A stretch of 61,465 bases of DNA from Gulosibacter massiliensis (GCA_945949175.1 CAMFDU010000003.1:1-61465); one strand, 5' to 3'; counted from the first letter of the stretch, positions 1 to 9,242 are shown. Notes: generated from the letters alone by a model not told the origin. Made by a program: numbers and translations.

Positions 1-8
1 CCTCGTCT

Positions 9-764
9 TTAACGTTCGGACGGAGCGAGTGCCGCCGCGCCCAATATTCCAGCATTGTTGAAGTGCTCCGCAGGGACGATCGGGGTCCGCAGAGTCAACA
101 GTGGCAGGAAATTCTCGTACTCTTTCGACACGCCCCCGCCTACGACGAACAGTGTGGGGGAAAACAACATTTCTAACGTTCCGTAGAAGACTTGCAGGTG
201 CTCAGCCCAGCGACTCCACGACAACCGCTTTCGCTCGCGAACGACATTTGCTGCGAGTTGCTCCGCGGTTCGATTGTGGCGACCGGGTAACGTCATGTGT
301 CCGAGCTCGGAATTCGGCACGAGAATACCGTTGTAGATCAGTGCCGAGCCAATTCCGGTCCCCAGCGTCGTTACGAGAACGAGCCCTTGAACTCCCCGTG
401 CTGCGCCAAACATGTATTCCGCGAACCCTGCTGCGTCGGCATCGTTGACGACGTGAACACGTCGGCCAAGTGTTGCCGCGAGCAGGTCCCCAACATTGAG
501 ACCAACCCACGACTCATCGACATTGGATGCAGAGAACGCAACTTCTTCGATAATGACTGCAGGGAAACAGACACCAACGGGCAACGAACCACTGGGATCG
601 AGTTGCTCAACCAATTCGCGGCATACGCGAGCGACGTCTCCAGGGATTGCTCCGGTTGGGGTCCCAACCTTGATTTTTTCACCGACAAACTTGCCAGAGA
701 CGACATCGACAATTGCTGCTTTGATACCAGTCCCGCCGATGTCGATGCCAATTGTCTGTGTCAT
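9..764 (-). CDS. ppgK: Polyphosphate glucokinase
   Basis: ROK-family kinase of 251 residues that phosphorylates glucose to glucose-6-phosphate with polyphosphate (usually also ATP) in the cytoplasm. The N-terminal phosphate-binding motif DIGGTGIKAAIVD, the segment TTLGTGIGSALI typical of polyphosphate-using members, and ELGHMTL are all present; the length matches actinobacterial PPGKs (about 250-270). The start is placed at MTQTIGIDIGG because GGAG lies just upstream and family members begin there; an open frame 27 codons longer is probably not translated. It is complete, with its stop at the window edge, and is divergent from the small gene at 829. I am confident in the family; relative use of polyphosphate and ATP cannot be read from sequence. 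Confidence 0.95.
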   Translation of the reverse strand: MTQTIGIDIGGTGIKAAIVDVVSGKFVGEKIKVGTPTGAIPGDVARVCRELVEQLDPSGSLPVGVCFPAVIIEEVAFSASNVDESWVGLNVGDLLAATLGRRVHVVNDADAAGFAEYMFGAARGVQGLVLVTTLGTGIGSALIYNGILVPNSELGHMTLPGRHNRTAEQLAANVVRERKRLSWSRWAEHLQVFYGTLEMLFSPTLFVVGGGVSKEYENFLPLLTLRTPIVPAEHFNNAGILGAAALAPSER

Positions 765-828
765 GGTGGTCTCCGGGTACGGGTGAGCCCAGTTGGGGCG
801 ATAATGGCATTCTACTGAGGGAGTTTCT

Positions 829-999
829 ATGGCGTGGTGGTACAACCATCGGACCGGAGAAGTTGAAGAAGGACCGCTGTCGCTTGGCAGTGATCGAGAC
901 GGCCCATTCGAGACCCGCGAGGACGCTGCGCGTGCTCCCCAAATTGCTGCGGAGCGGGCGGAGGCCTGGAGGAACGAAGAGGACGCCGACGACGACTAG
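829..999 (+). CDS. Small conserved actinobacterial protein (WYNHRTGEVE type)
   Basis: A 56-residue acidic protein beginning MAWWYNHRTGEVEEGP and ending in an Asp/Glu-rich tail. From memory it resembles a family of tiny actinobacterial proteins with a W-Y-N-x-x-T-G-E-V-E start followed by D-R-x-GPF-x-T-R-E-x-A-x-x-A, variously labelled SPOR-like or, probably wrongly, methionine aminopeptidase. The block DRDGPFETREDAARAP is present here. GAGGGAG sits five bases before the ATG. Codon use looks like that of its neighbours. It lies between divergent ppgK and convergent nadE, so it is likely monocistronic. Function is unknown; it is too small to be an enzyme of the labelled kind. Confidence 0.8.
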   Translation: MAWWYNHRTGEVEEGPLSLGSDRDGPFETREDAARAPQIAAERAEAWRNEEDADDD

Positions 1000-1037
1000 C
1001 GCAAGAAAAAGCGCACGGAAACCGTGATGAAGACGAT

Positions 1038-2729
1038 TTAGCTCAGTTCTGGGCTGTGGCGCACGGTGATGGGAAGGCGGCGTTCGCGTCCGAATGCCAT
1101 TCGAGAGATTCGTGGTCCAATTGCACCCTGTCGACGCTTCCATTCGCTCCCTGCGACAAGAGCAGCGATGCGCTCGACCGTAGCGCGATCATGGCCAGCC
1201 GAGACAACAGCATCGATCGAATGACGGTGATTCACCAATTGTTCGAGGATGGCGTCGAGAACGTCGTAAGGCGGCAGCGAATCCTGGTCAATCTGGTCTG
1301 GACGAAGTTCCGCGCTTGGCGCTTTCGAAATGGAGTTCACGGGAATTGGCGGTTTTTCACCGCGCGTCGTTGCCGTTGTGTTGCGCCATCGAGCAAGGTC
1401 CCACACGACCGTTTTGAAAACGTCCTTCAGTGGCGCGAAGCCCCCAACGGTGTCGCCATACATCGTCGAGTAACCGACGGCAACTTCGGATTTGTTGCCC
1501 GTCGTCAGAACTAAATGCCCATGCTGATTGCTGAGCGACATGAGAATCATTCCTCGGGCGCGAGCCTGAATGTTCTCGGCCGCGACTCCCGTGAGCCCCA
1601 ACTGTGTTTCAAACGGAGTGACGAGTTCCGCAATTGGTTGAACATCGAAATGGCAACCGAGCGTGTTCGCCAGTTCTCGCGCGTCGTCCTTTGACCCGTC
1701 GCTCGAATACTGGCTCGGCATGGAAACACCAAAGACTCGGTGCGCGCCGACTGCGTCAGCAGCGATGACGGCACACACGGCACTGTCAATCCCTCCACTC
1801 AGTCCCAGAACGATAGAGGGGAAACCATTTTTGGTGGCGTAATCCCGCACACCAAGCACCAAGGCTTCCCATATCGCCTCTAGGTCAGGAAGGTCGTTCT
1901 GAACAGTGGGGGTGATGACATCGGTGGGCTCTGCGAGTTCAATCCCTTTGGACGATTTCCCTGATCCGGGGATGTCGATCAGCACAGTGGCGGGTTCGAA
2001 TCGGACGGCCCTCAAGAGGGTGACTCCGGTGCTGTCGAGAACTGAGCTGTCGCCGTCAAATACGAGGTCGTCTTGTCCGCCCACCGCGTTGACATAGACG
2101 AGCGTCGCGTCGAACTCAGCGGCTCTGGTTGTCAAAAGTGGAAAACGTGATTCGTCTTTCGCGGTATCGAAGGGCGACGCGTTAATGACGACAACAGCGT
2201 CGAGGTCACGTGCGGCAAGTTCGGCGACGGGGCCATCAGAGCGCCAGAGGTCTTCACAGATGAGAAATCCCGTAGTGACACCGCCGAGGTCGAGGACAAG
2301 AGTTCCGGTGCCGGGAACAAAGACACGTTCTTCGTCGAAGACGGAATAGTTCGGAAGGTGACGTTTAGCATATGTAGCCACGATGTGACCATTGTGGAGA
2401 ACCGCCAGCGAGTTGTGTGCTCGAGCACCGCCGAAATCAGTTTCCGCGGCTTCGGAAAGATAGCCCACGATGACCACCGCGTCACCGAAACCATCCGACG
2501 CAATTCGGCGTGCCAGAGAACGAACTCCCGCGTCGGATTGGCGAATGAAATCGATACTCGATGCAAGGTCGTCAACGGGATAACCCGTGATCGACATCTC
2601 TGGTGTGACAATCACACGAGCGCCTCGAGCGTAAGAGTCGGCCACCGCGGCGAGAATTGCGAGGGAGTTGCCCGTGATGTCACCCACGATGGGGTTCAGC
2701 TGGGCGAGAGCGAACCGAATCCTCGTCAT
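1038..2729 (-). CDS. nadE: Glutamine-dependent NAD+ synthetase
   Basis: Makes NAD+ from nicotinic acid adenine dinucleotide, ATP and glutamine; 563 residues. The N-terminal nitrilase-fold glutaminase carries the Glu-Lys-Cys triad (in TPEMSITGYP, TYAKRHLPNY and FLICEDLWRSDG). The C-terminal synthetase has the ATP-pyrophosphatase loop LGLSGGIDSAV. So ammonia can be generated and used in one polypeptide. The start at MTRIRFALAQLNPIVGD is chosen by homology; there is no Shine-Dalgarno site, but TAGGCT lies 7 bases upstream, fitting a leaderless transcript. The open frame extends 88 codons further into glnA2, which I regard as non-coding. Divergent from glnA2. Confidence 0.96.
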   Translation of the reverse strand: MTRIRFALAQLNPIVGDITGNSLAILAAVADSYARGARVIVTPEMSITGYPVDDLASSIDFIRQSDAGVRSLARRIASDGFGDAVVIVGYLSEAAETDFGGARAHNSLAVLHNGHIVATYAKRHLPNYSVFDEERVFVPGTGTLVLDLGGVTTGFLICEDLWRSDGPVAELAARDLDAVVVINASPFDTAKDESRFPLLTTRAAEFDATLVYVNAVGGQDDLVFDGDSSVLDSTGVTLLRAVRFEPATVLIDIPGSGKSSKGIELAEPTDVITPTVQNDLPDLEAIWEALVLGVRDYATKNGFPSIVLGLSGGIDSAVCAVIAADAVGAHRVFGVSMPSQYSSDGSKDDARELANTLGCHFDVQPIAELVTPFETQLGLTGVAAENIQARARGMILMSLSNQHGHLVLTTGNKSEVAVGYSTMYGDTVGGFAPLKDVFKTVVWDLARWRNTTATTRGEKPPIPVNSISKAPSAELRPDQIDQDSLPPYDVLDAILEQLVNHRHSIDAVVSAGHDRATVERIAALVAGSEWKRRQGAIGPRISRMAFGRERRLPITVRHSPELS

Positions 2730-2736
2730 AACAAGT

Positions 2737-2742
2737 AGCCTA
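2737..2742 (-). promoter_or_regulatory. Putative -10 element of nadE (leaderless start)
   Basis: TAGGCT on the minus strand, separated by 7 bases from the nadE ATG. It matches the TAnnnT core of actinobacterial sigma-A -10 boxes, and no ribosome site is visible, so transcription probably begins at or next to the start codon. No convincing -35 was found. Confidence 0.45.
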
Positions 2743-2772
2743 GTAGCGCAGGGAAAGCATCGAAGGAGTCCC

Positions 2773-4104
2773 ATGGAAAAGCAACAGGAGTTCGTACTCC
2801 GCACCATCGAGGAACGTGGTGTCAAGTTCGTCCGTCTGTGGTTTACCGACGTGTCGGGAACGCTCAAGAACGTTGCGCTCGCACCGGCAGAGGTAGAGGG
2901 CGCTTTTGCCGAGGGACTGGGAGTGGACGGCTCATCTGTGGAAGGTCTCACCCGCGTATATGAGGCAGACGTGCTGCTGCATCCCGACCCCACAACCTTC
3001 CAGGTGCTCCCGTGGCGCAGTCAGGTGGACCCGACTGCTCGTATGTTTTGCGACATCACTACACCAGACGGTCAAGCTGCGGCGACGGACCCCCGTTACG
3101 TTTTGCGCCGCGCGCTTGCCAAGGCGGCGGATAAGGGTTTTACCTTCTATACCCACCCCGAGATTGAGTTTTACCTTTTCAAAGACAACAATCAGGGCAA
3201 CCTGGTTCCAGTCGACGAAGCAGGATATTTCGACAATGTTCCGGGCGGAGCCGCGCACGATTTCCGCCGCAATGCAGTCCGCCACTTGGAGGACCTCGGA
3301 ATATCGGTTGAGTTTTCACACCACGAAGCGGGACCGGGCCAGAACGAGATTGACCTTCGATACGCCGACGCGTTGACCACCGCCGACAACATCCAGACGT
3401 TCCGGACTGTTGTGAAAGAAGCCGCAATCGAGCAAGGGGTCTACGCGACCTTCATGCCGAAACCACTCGCTAACCACCCGGGAAGTGGGATGCACACCCA
3501 CATGTCCCTGTTCGAGGGCGACTCGAATGCCTTCTACGACGCGAGCAAGCCGCATCAGTTGTCGGCGATTGGCCGCCAATTCATCGCCGGAATCCTGACG
3601 CACGCTCACGAGATCACTGCGGTGACGAATCAGTTCGTCAATTCGTACAAACGACTCTGGGGTGGCGGCGAGGCTCCGCCCTTCATCACGTGGGGTCACA
3701 ACAACACGTCGGCGTTGGTGCGGGTACCGATGTACAAGCCGGGCAAAGAACAGTCCGTACGAATTGAGTATCGCGGTTTGGACGCAGCAGCAAACCCTTA
3801 TCTCGCCTATGCGCTCCTTTTGTCAGCCGGCCTGAAGGGTATCGACGAAGGGTACGAACTTTCGCCTGAAGCCGAGGGAGACATCGCGAGCCTCACGGCC
3901 ACAGAACGTCGTGCGCTCGGGTACCGCCCGCTTCCCGATAGTCTTCACCGTGCTTTACATTACATGGAGGAAAGCGAACTGGTCGCCGAAACACTCGGCG
4001 AGCAGGTTTTCAACTTCTTTATCAGGAACAAGCAAGCGGAATGGAACGCCTACCGCCACCAGGTGACACCGTGGGAGTTGGACACTAACTTCCGCCAACT
4101 GTAG
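2773..4104 (+). CDS. glnA2: Type I glutamine synthetase, GlnA2 class
   Basis: 443-residue type I glutamine-synthetase-family enzyme that ligates an amine to the gamma-carboxyl of glutamate using ATP. It has the substrate loop FVNSYKRLWGGGEAP, the ATP/metal segment GSGMHTHMSL and RIEYRGLDAAANPYLAYA. It is about 30 residues shorter than GlnA1, lacks the adenylylation-loop Tyr context (YELP), and resembles mycobacterial GlnA2. The start at MEKQQEF has AAGGAG just upstream; an in-frame extension into nadE is ignored. glnE follows after 2 bases, so the two are co-transcribed. In Streptomyces, GlnA2-type proteins have been reported as gamma-glutamylpolyamine synthetases, so ammonia may not be the true acceptor here. 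Confidence 0.93.
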   Translation: MEKQQEFVLRTIEERGVKFVRLWFTDVSGTLKNVALAPAEVEGAFAEGLGVDGSSVEGLTRVYEADVLLHPDPTTFQVLPWRSQVDPTARMFCDITTPDGQAAATDPRYVLRRALAKAADKGFTFYTHPEIEFYLFKDNNQGNLVPVDEAGYFDNVPGGAAHDFRRNAVRHLEDLGISVEFSHHEAGPGQNEIDLRYADALTTADNIQTFRTVVKEAAIEQGVYATFMPKPLANHPGSGMHTHMSLFEGDSNAFYDASKPHQLSAIGRQFIAGILTHAHEITAVTNQFVNSYKRLWGGGEAPPFITWGHNNTSALVRVPMYKPGKEQSVRIEYRGLDAAANPYLAYALLLSAGLKGIDEGYELSPEAEGDIASLTATERRALGYRPLPDSLHRALHYMEESELVAETLGEQVFNFFIRNKQAEWNAYRHQVTPWELDTNFRQL

Positions 4105-4106
4105 GC

Positions 4107-6980
4107 ATGGCTGCAGCCCCGAGTCTCACGGATTTAGCCCGAGTCGGGTTTGTTGATCTGTCCGGCGCGCGAGACCTTCTCGCCGAATACGGGTTCAATC
4201 CCGAGTGGTTCGCAAAAGCCGCCAGTGCCGACAATGCGGTGCGCTGGTTGAGTCGATTGGCGGACTCTTCGAAGCACCTGCTCGACGCCGTTCTCACTAA
4301 CGCTCACCACCGGGACGCTCTGATTCGAGTGCTGGGGGTTAGTGATGGGCTCGCAGAGTTCCTCGTGCGCCAACCGAATGCTCTCGACCGTGTGATTCCA
4401 CCCGAGTCATTGCCGACGGAAACGATCTACGGTGAAACACTGTCAGGCGCGCAGACCGTTAATGACATTCGCATCCGATATCGAGAACACTTGGTCACCA
4501 TCGCGGCGTGGGACTTGATGCAACCTGACGCAGCGGCCGTCGTACACGTGGTTGGTGCTGCTCTGGCGGACCTCGCGGGCGCGGTGTTGGGCGCGGCACT
4601 TCAATTAGCACAAAGAACTGTTGACGCCCCCGCCGAGATTAGAGATCACACGGCCTTCACCATTGTTGGGATGGGAAAGGCTGGCGCTCGGGAACTCAAT
4701 TACGTCTCCGACGTTGATGTGATCTTTGTCTGCGACGCGCGCGGCATTGATTCGAACGCCGCAGTCGATGTTGCTACCAAGTGGGCTAGGGCAATCGTTG
4801 CGACCGTCAGTGAACCGAGCGTTGAGCCGGCCCTCTGGGAATTGGACACCAATCTTCGACCGGAAGGCGCAAAAGGTGCGTTGGTGCGAACTCTCAAATC
4901 ACACGTCGCCTATTACCAACGATGGGCTGAGAACTGGGAGTTTCAAGCCTTGCTCAAAGCAAGACCAATGGCCGGTGATGTCAAACTTGGCCTCGACTAC
5001 CTTGCTGCACTCTCTGACGTCGTGTGGTCAAGCTCGGCGCGCGAAGGGTTCGTCGAGTCTGTTCAAAAGATGCGCGAACGGGTGACCGAGAATATTCCAG
5101 CCGACCTGAGGGATGTGCAAATCAAGTTGGGGCCGGGTGGTCTGCGCGATGTCGAGTTCACCGTGCAGCTGCTGCAGCTGGTCCATGGCAAAGACGACGA
5201 AACCGTTCGTGTCCGAGATACCTTGACTGCGATTACTCGATTGTCAGAGGGTGGCTATATCGGTCGGCCTGAAGCATTGGCGTTTTCGAACAACTATCGA
5301 GAGTTGAGAGTGGTAGAACACCGCGTTCAACTACTCGCACTGCGCCGAACTCATCTCATGCCGCGCGACCCAGAATTGCTCAGAATAGTGGCGCGAGCAT
5401 CGGGGCTAGCCGATACCAGTGACGCACTGTTGACTCGATGGAACCACATCAAACGAGACGTTCGTTCCCTGCACCAACGGTTGTTCTATCGCCCACTTCT
5501 GTCGGCGGTCGCCAACTTGGGCGAGGACACCATATCGCTCTCGAGCTCTCAGGCCGAAGATCGTCTTCGGGCAAGTGGTTTCCGTGATGCCGCGGGTGCT
5601 CTTCGGCACATTGCGGCGTTGACCTCGGGGATATCTCGAAGTTCGACAATTCAACGAAACCTTTTGCCAGTTCTCTTGCACTGGATGACCGAAGGTACCG
5701 ACCCCGATGGTGGGCTTGCGGCGTTTCGCAACATCAGTGATTCTCTCGGAGATTCGCCGTGGTACCTGCGGATGCTTAGGGATTCGGTCGGTGCTGCACA
5801 GCGACTCAGTCGAGTCCTCTCGTTGTCGCGATACGTAGCGATCTTGATTGAGCGGGTGCCAGACGCCGTCGCGTGGCTTGATGACGATGAAAATCTGCGA
5901 CCGCGAACGTGGGAGACGCTTCTCGAAGAGTTTGGCGCAATTGATTCTCGCCATGACAATGTGGAGGACGCGGCAAAAGCTATCCGTTTTGCCAGGCGAC
6001 GTGAGCTCTTGCGCGTGGCGTTAGCGGTTGTCCTCGATTTGATCGACATTGAAGAGGCTGGCATCGCCATTTCGGACATCGCCACGGCCACAATCGACGC
6101 CGCGACACGACTCGCGCGCCGGGGGATTGACGGTATCGAATTCGCCGTCATCGCAATGGGACGCTTTGGCGGTCAGGAACTTGGGTTCTCGTCGGATATT
6201 GATGTGGTTTGGGTGTTCCGGGATATCGGAGCGGGGGATTCCGCACATCAGCGCGCCGAAAAGATTGTCCACGGTGTTACTCGACTTACCGAAGACCTGC
6301 GGTTCCCGCTAGATCTCGACGCGGGACTCCGACCGGAAGGTAAAAACGGGCCTCTCGTTCGCTCTCTTGATGCGTACCGAACGTACTACGCGCAGTGGAG
6401 TGATATCTGGGAAACGCAGGCCCTCATCAGGGCTAGGCCGATCGCCGGTGACTCCGCTTTGTTGGTTGCATTCAGCGAGATGGCGGATGCGGTTCGCTAC
6501 ACAACCCAGATTTCGGATGAAGGTGTTCGCGAGATCCGCCGTATAAAGGCTCGTGTCGAAACCGAGAGGCTCCCGTTTGGCGCGGATTCGTCGCGGCACA
6601 CCAAGCTTGGCCCCGGATCACTCAGTGACGTTGAATGGCTCGTGCAACTGTTGCAGTTGCAACACGGGCCGCGCAACGAGTCGGTTCGGTCGCCGTCCAC
6701 GTTGGACGCGTTAGCCGCCGAGATTGCCAACGGCTTTATCTCCGAGACAGACGGCGCATCGCTCAGAGAGTCTTGGTTGTTGAGTTCGCGGATTCGTTCT
6801 GCGACGACCCTGTACTTGGGCAAAGGCTCGGATGTTGTTCCGTTGGATCGTCCAACTCTCGAAGGAATCGCTAGGTTACTCGCCTACCCAGTCGGCCGGG
6901 GGACCGAACTAGAGAACGACTATTTGCGCGTCACGCGCCAGAGTCGCCAGGTATTTGAACGAATCTTCTATCCCGCTTAA
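4107..6980 (+). CDS. glnE: Bifunctional glutamine synthetase adenylyltransferase/adenylyl-removing enzyme
   Basis: 957-residue regulator that adenylylates and de-adenylylates glutamine synthetase in response to nitrogen status. Two nucleotidyltransferase halves are visible: GMGKAGARELNYVSDVDVI near residues 188-206 and AMGRFGGQELGFSSDIDVV near 683-701, each with the paired Asp (SDVDV, SDIDV) that binds metal. The halves are joined by helical linkers with the repeated KLGPGGLRDVEF / KLGPGSLSDVEW motif. Length is close to mycobacterial GlnE. The ATG lies 2 bases after the glnA2 stop, with no clear ribosome site, suggesting translational coupling. Its usual target, GlnA1, is encoded convergently next door. 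Confidence 0.97.
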   Translation: MAAAPSLTDLARVGFVDLSGARDLLAEYGFNPEWFAKAASADNAVRWLSRLADSSKHLLDAVLTNAHHRDALIRVLGVSDGLAEFLVRQPNALDRVIPPESLPTETIYGETLSGAQTVNDIRIRYREHLVTIAAWDLMQPDAAAVVHVVGAALADLAGAVLGAALQLAQRTVDAPAEIRDHTAFTIVGMGKAGARELNYVSDVDVIFVCDARGIDSNAAVDVATKWARAIVATVSEPSVEPALWELDTNLRPEGAKGALVRTLKSHVAYYQRWAENWEFQALLKARPMAGDVKLGLDYLAALSDVVWSSSAREGFVESVQKMRERVTENIPADLRDVQIKLGPGGLRDVEFTVQLLQLVHGKDDETVRVRDTLTAITRLSEGGYIGRPEALAFSNNYRELRVVEHRVQLLALRRTHLMPRDPELLRIVARASGLADTSDALLTRWNHIKRDVRSLHQRLFYRPLLSAVANLGEDTISLSSSQAEDRLRASGFRDAAGALRHIAALTSGISRSSTIQRNLLPVLLHWMTEGTDPDGGLAAFRNISDSLGDSPWYLRMLRDSVGAAQRLSRVLSLSRYVAILIERVPDAVAWLDDDENLRPRTWETLLEEFGAIDSRHDNVEDAAKAIRFARRRELLRVALAVVLDLIDIEEAGIAISDIATATIDAATRLARRGIDGIEFAVIAMGRFGGQELGFSSDIDVVWVFRDIGAGDSAHQRAEKIVHGVTRLTEDLRFPLDLDAGLRPEGKNGPLVRSLDAYRTYYAQWSDIWETQALIRARPIAGDSALLVAFSEMADAVRYTTQISDEGVREIRRIKARVETERLPFGADSSRHTKLGPGSLSDVEWLVQLLQLQHGPRNESVRSPSTLDALAAEIANGFISETDGASLRESWLLSSRIRSATTLYLGKGSDVVPLDRPTLEGIARLLAYPVGRGTELENDYLRVTRQSRQVFERIFYPA

Positions 6981-6986
6981 CGACGA

Positions 6987-7010
6987 AGGCGCCACCCTAA
7001 GGTGACGCCT
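6987..7010. terminator. Bidirectional terminator-like hairpin between glnE and glnA1
   Basis: AGGCGCCACC, loop CTAA, GGTGACGCCT: a 10-pair stem with one mismatch, in the 46-base gap between two convergent genes. It is followed by CGCTTT on the plus strand. It can fold in both orientations and probably ends both transcripts. Confidence 0.75.
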
Positions 7011-7026
7011 CGCTTTAAAGACTTGT

Positions 7027-8451
7027 CTAGCAGGAGAACGTTGTTTCGTACTCGAAGGGGTGTGGACGCTGTGCCGATGGAAGAACTTCCGTCGCGCGCT
7101 TCATGCTCACCCACTCTTCGATTAAGTCTTGAGTGAAGACGTTGCCTTGCAAGAGGAACTCATGGTCGTTCTCGAGCGCGATGAGCGCCTCTTCGAGCGA
7201 CCCAGGGACTTGGGGGATGAGCTTGGCTTCCTCGGTGGGGAGCTCGTAGAGGTCCTTGTCAACGGGCTCATGGGGCTCAATCTTGTTGAGGACTCCGTCC
7301 AGCCCGGCCATCATCTGCACAGCGAACGCGAGGTACGGGTTGCTCGACGCGTCGGGAGCCCGGAACTCAATTCGTTTTGCTTTCGGGTTCGTGCCCGTAA
7401 TCGGAATTCGGATGGCGGCCGAACGGTTACCGGCCGAGTAGACCAAATTCACCGGGGCTTCGAAGCCCTTGACGAGTCGACGATATGAGTTCATTGAGGG
7501 GTTTGTAAAGGCGAGGATTGCACCAGCGTGCTTCAGGATGCCGCCGATGTACCACCGAGCGATGTCCGATAATCCCGCGTAGCCTTTTTCGTCGTAGAAC
7601 AGCGGTTTACCCTTCGCCCACAACGACTGGTGGGTGTGCATTCCAGACCCGTTGTCGTTGAAAAGAGGTTTGGGCATGAACGTCGCAACTTTGCCGTGGA
7701 TGTCGGCTTCGTTCTTAACGATGTACTTGAATTTAAGAAGGTCATCGGCGGACTGCACCATCGTGTTGAAACGGTAGTTGATTTCACACTGACCTGCCGT
7801 TCCCACCTCGTGGTGCGAGCGCTCGACCTCTAGCCCCGCGGCGGCGAGTTGAAGGCAGATCTGATCACGTAGGTCGGCGAGTTTGTCAACAGGGCTTACC
7901 GGGAAGTACCCGCCCTTGTAGGGAGTCTTGTTGGCTAGATTTCCACCTTCTTCTTTACGACCCGTATTCCAAGCTGCTTCCTCCGAGTCGACATGATAGA
8001 ACGACGATCCGCTCGAAATCTCGTAGCGCACGTCGTCGAAAATGAAGAACTCTGCCTCGGGCGCAAAGAACGCCGTGTCGGCAATGCCGGTCGAGGCAAG
8101 GTACTTCTCGGCCTTCTTCGCAACCTGCCTCGGGTCGCGGTGATAGATCTCGCCATTGCGTGGGTTGTAGATGTCAAAGATGAGAATGAGCGTCTTTTCT
8201 ACCCGGTAGGGGTCAACATACGCAGTTGTGACATCGGGGATTAACTGCAGGTCGCTCTCGGCGATGCCCTGGAAGCCCGTGATGGAAGACCCGTCGAATA
8301 GTTGACCAACTGAGAAGAACTCTTCGTCAACGCTGCTCGCGGGAATGTTGAAATGTTGCTGAATACCCGGGAGGTCGGTGAATCGGATGTCGAGGAACTT
8401 GACATCCTCTTTCGAGATGTAGGCAAGTACCTCGGCTGGGGTCTTAAACAT
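7027..8451 (-). CDS. glnA: Glutamine synthetase type I (beta)
   Basis: The main assimilatory glutamine synthetase (glutamate + NH4+ + ATP to glutamine), 474 residues, a cytoplasmic dodecamer. It shows SMNSYRRLVKGFEAPVNL, NRSAAIRIPI, GSGMHTHQSLW and the adenylylation site Tyr402 in DLYELP, so it can be controlled by GlnE. The start MFKTPAEVL is fixed by AGGAGGAATA directly before the ATG; the longer open frame (25 codons) is not supported. Convergent with glnE and separated by a hairpin. The order glnA1-glnE-glnA2 is that of mycobacteria and relatives. Confidence 0.98.
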   Translation of the reverse strand: MFKTPAEVLAYISKEDVKFLDIRFTDLPGIQQHFNIPASSVDEEFFSVGQLFDGSSITGFQGIAESDLQLIPDVTTAYVDPYRVEKTLILIFDIYNPRNGEIYHRDPRQVAKKAEKYLASTGIADTAFFAPEAEFFIFDDVRYEISSGSSFYHVDSEEAAWNTGRKEEGGNLANKTPYKGGYFPVSPVDKLADLRDQICLQLAAAGLEVERSHHEVGTAGQCEINYRFNTMVQSADDLLKFKYIVKNEADIHGKVATFMPKPLFNDNGSGMHTHQSLWAKGKPLFYDEKGYAGLSDIARWYIGGILKHAGAILAFTNPSMNSYRRLVKGFEAPVNLVYSAGNRSAAIRIPITGTNPKAKRIEFRAPDASSNPYLAFAVQMMAGLDGVLNKIEPHEPVDKDLYELPTEEAKLIPQVPGSLEEALIALENDHEFLLQGNVFTQDLIEEWVSMKRATEVLPSAQRPHPFEYETTFSC

Positions 8452-8564
8452 TATTCCTCCTGCTGGTGGGGTGATTATGCGAGAAACTGCCATCACGGTA
8501 CCGAGAACGTGTGTCGTTACCGTCACACGAATGTTTCGGGGATGTTACAGGCAGTAGATCGCGT

Positions 8565-9242
8565 TTAGCGAGGACGGGGTGCCCGCATCTTGGTCGGGTC
8601 GATACCTTTTGGCATCATCGACGCGGGAGTCTTGGCAATCGAGTTGAGCCGGTTGGACACGACCATAATTTCGGCCTTGCGAACGCTCCCCTTGAGCTTG
8701 TAAAGCGCAGGGAAGAATTCCTTGAGAGTCATGCCGTCCGGGCCGACGTGGAGCATGTGAACCGGGACGCCCGGCACAATGCGCTGAACCTCTTTGCGGG
8801 CGTCCTCGACGAGAGGCGCGATTCTAGTGCGAACGCCCTCTGACACAATTACAACACCCGGTTTGCCGACAACTCGGTAGACAATGTCTTGGTTTTTGTT
8901 CATGCGAATCGGCATGTCGTTACCGCGCCATGAACGACGCAATTGGTTTTTGATGAGCGCGGACACCGCGCCGACTTGACCCTGCAGGTTCGAATACATC
9001 AGTCGCTGAGTCAACTGTCCGAGGACGATGAGGAACCCGAGCAAGCCGGTGAGAACTCCGAGAATGATCGAAACGACGAAGCTAATCGGTTCACCGCCGG
9101 TGACCATGATCGCGAACACGATTCCAGCAGCAATCGGACCGAGCGCCCCCAGGATGAGCCAGAGGAGCGCGAGGCGGTCTCGTTTGATGACGATAACGAG
9201 GACGTCGATAATCTGGCGCACGCGGCCGGGCTCTTTTGCCAT
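8565..9242 (-). CDS. DUF4191 membrane protein
   Basis: 225-residue integral membrane protein of the DUF4191 family, uncharacterised, which conventionally lies between lipA/sucB and glnA in actinobacteria. There are two hydrophobic segments at about residues 24-49 and 52-77, a basic N-terminus, and a soluble C-terminal domain of about 140 residues containing VGKPGVVIVSEGV and VHMLHVG. AGGAG precedes the ATG. It lies 9 bases downstream of sucB and is probably the last gene of the pepA-lpdA-sucB transcript, 113 bases before glnA1. No function is known; the conserved position suggests a link to lipoylation or central metabolism, which is inference only. Confidence 0.88.
   Translation of the reverse strand: MAKEPGRVRQIIDVLVIVIKRDRLALLWLILGALGPIAAGIVFAIMVTGGEPISFVVSIILGVLTGLLGFLIVLGQLTQRLMYSNLQGQVGAVSALIKNQLRRSWRGNDMPIRMNKNQDIVYRVVGKPGVVIVSEGVRTRIAPLVEDARKEVQRIVPGVPVHMLHVGPDGMTLKEFFPALYKLKGSVRKAEIMVVSNRLNSIAKTPASMMPKGIDPTKMRAPRPR

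Noticed and set aside
2730-2993. 88-codon N-terminal extension of NadE
   Set aside because: It runs antisense into glnA2, and NAD synthetases start at the MTRIRFALAQ segment.
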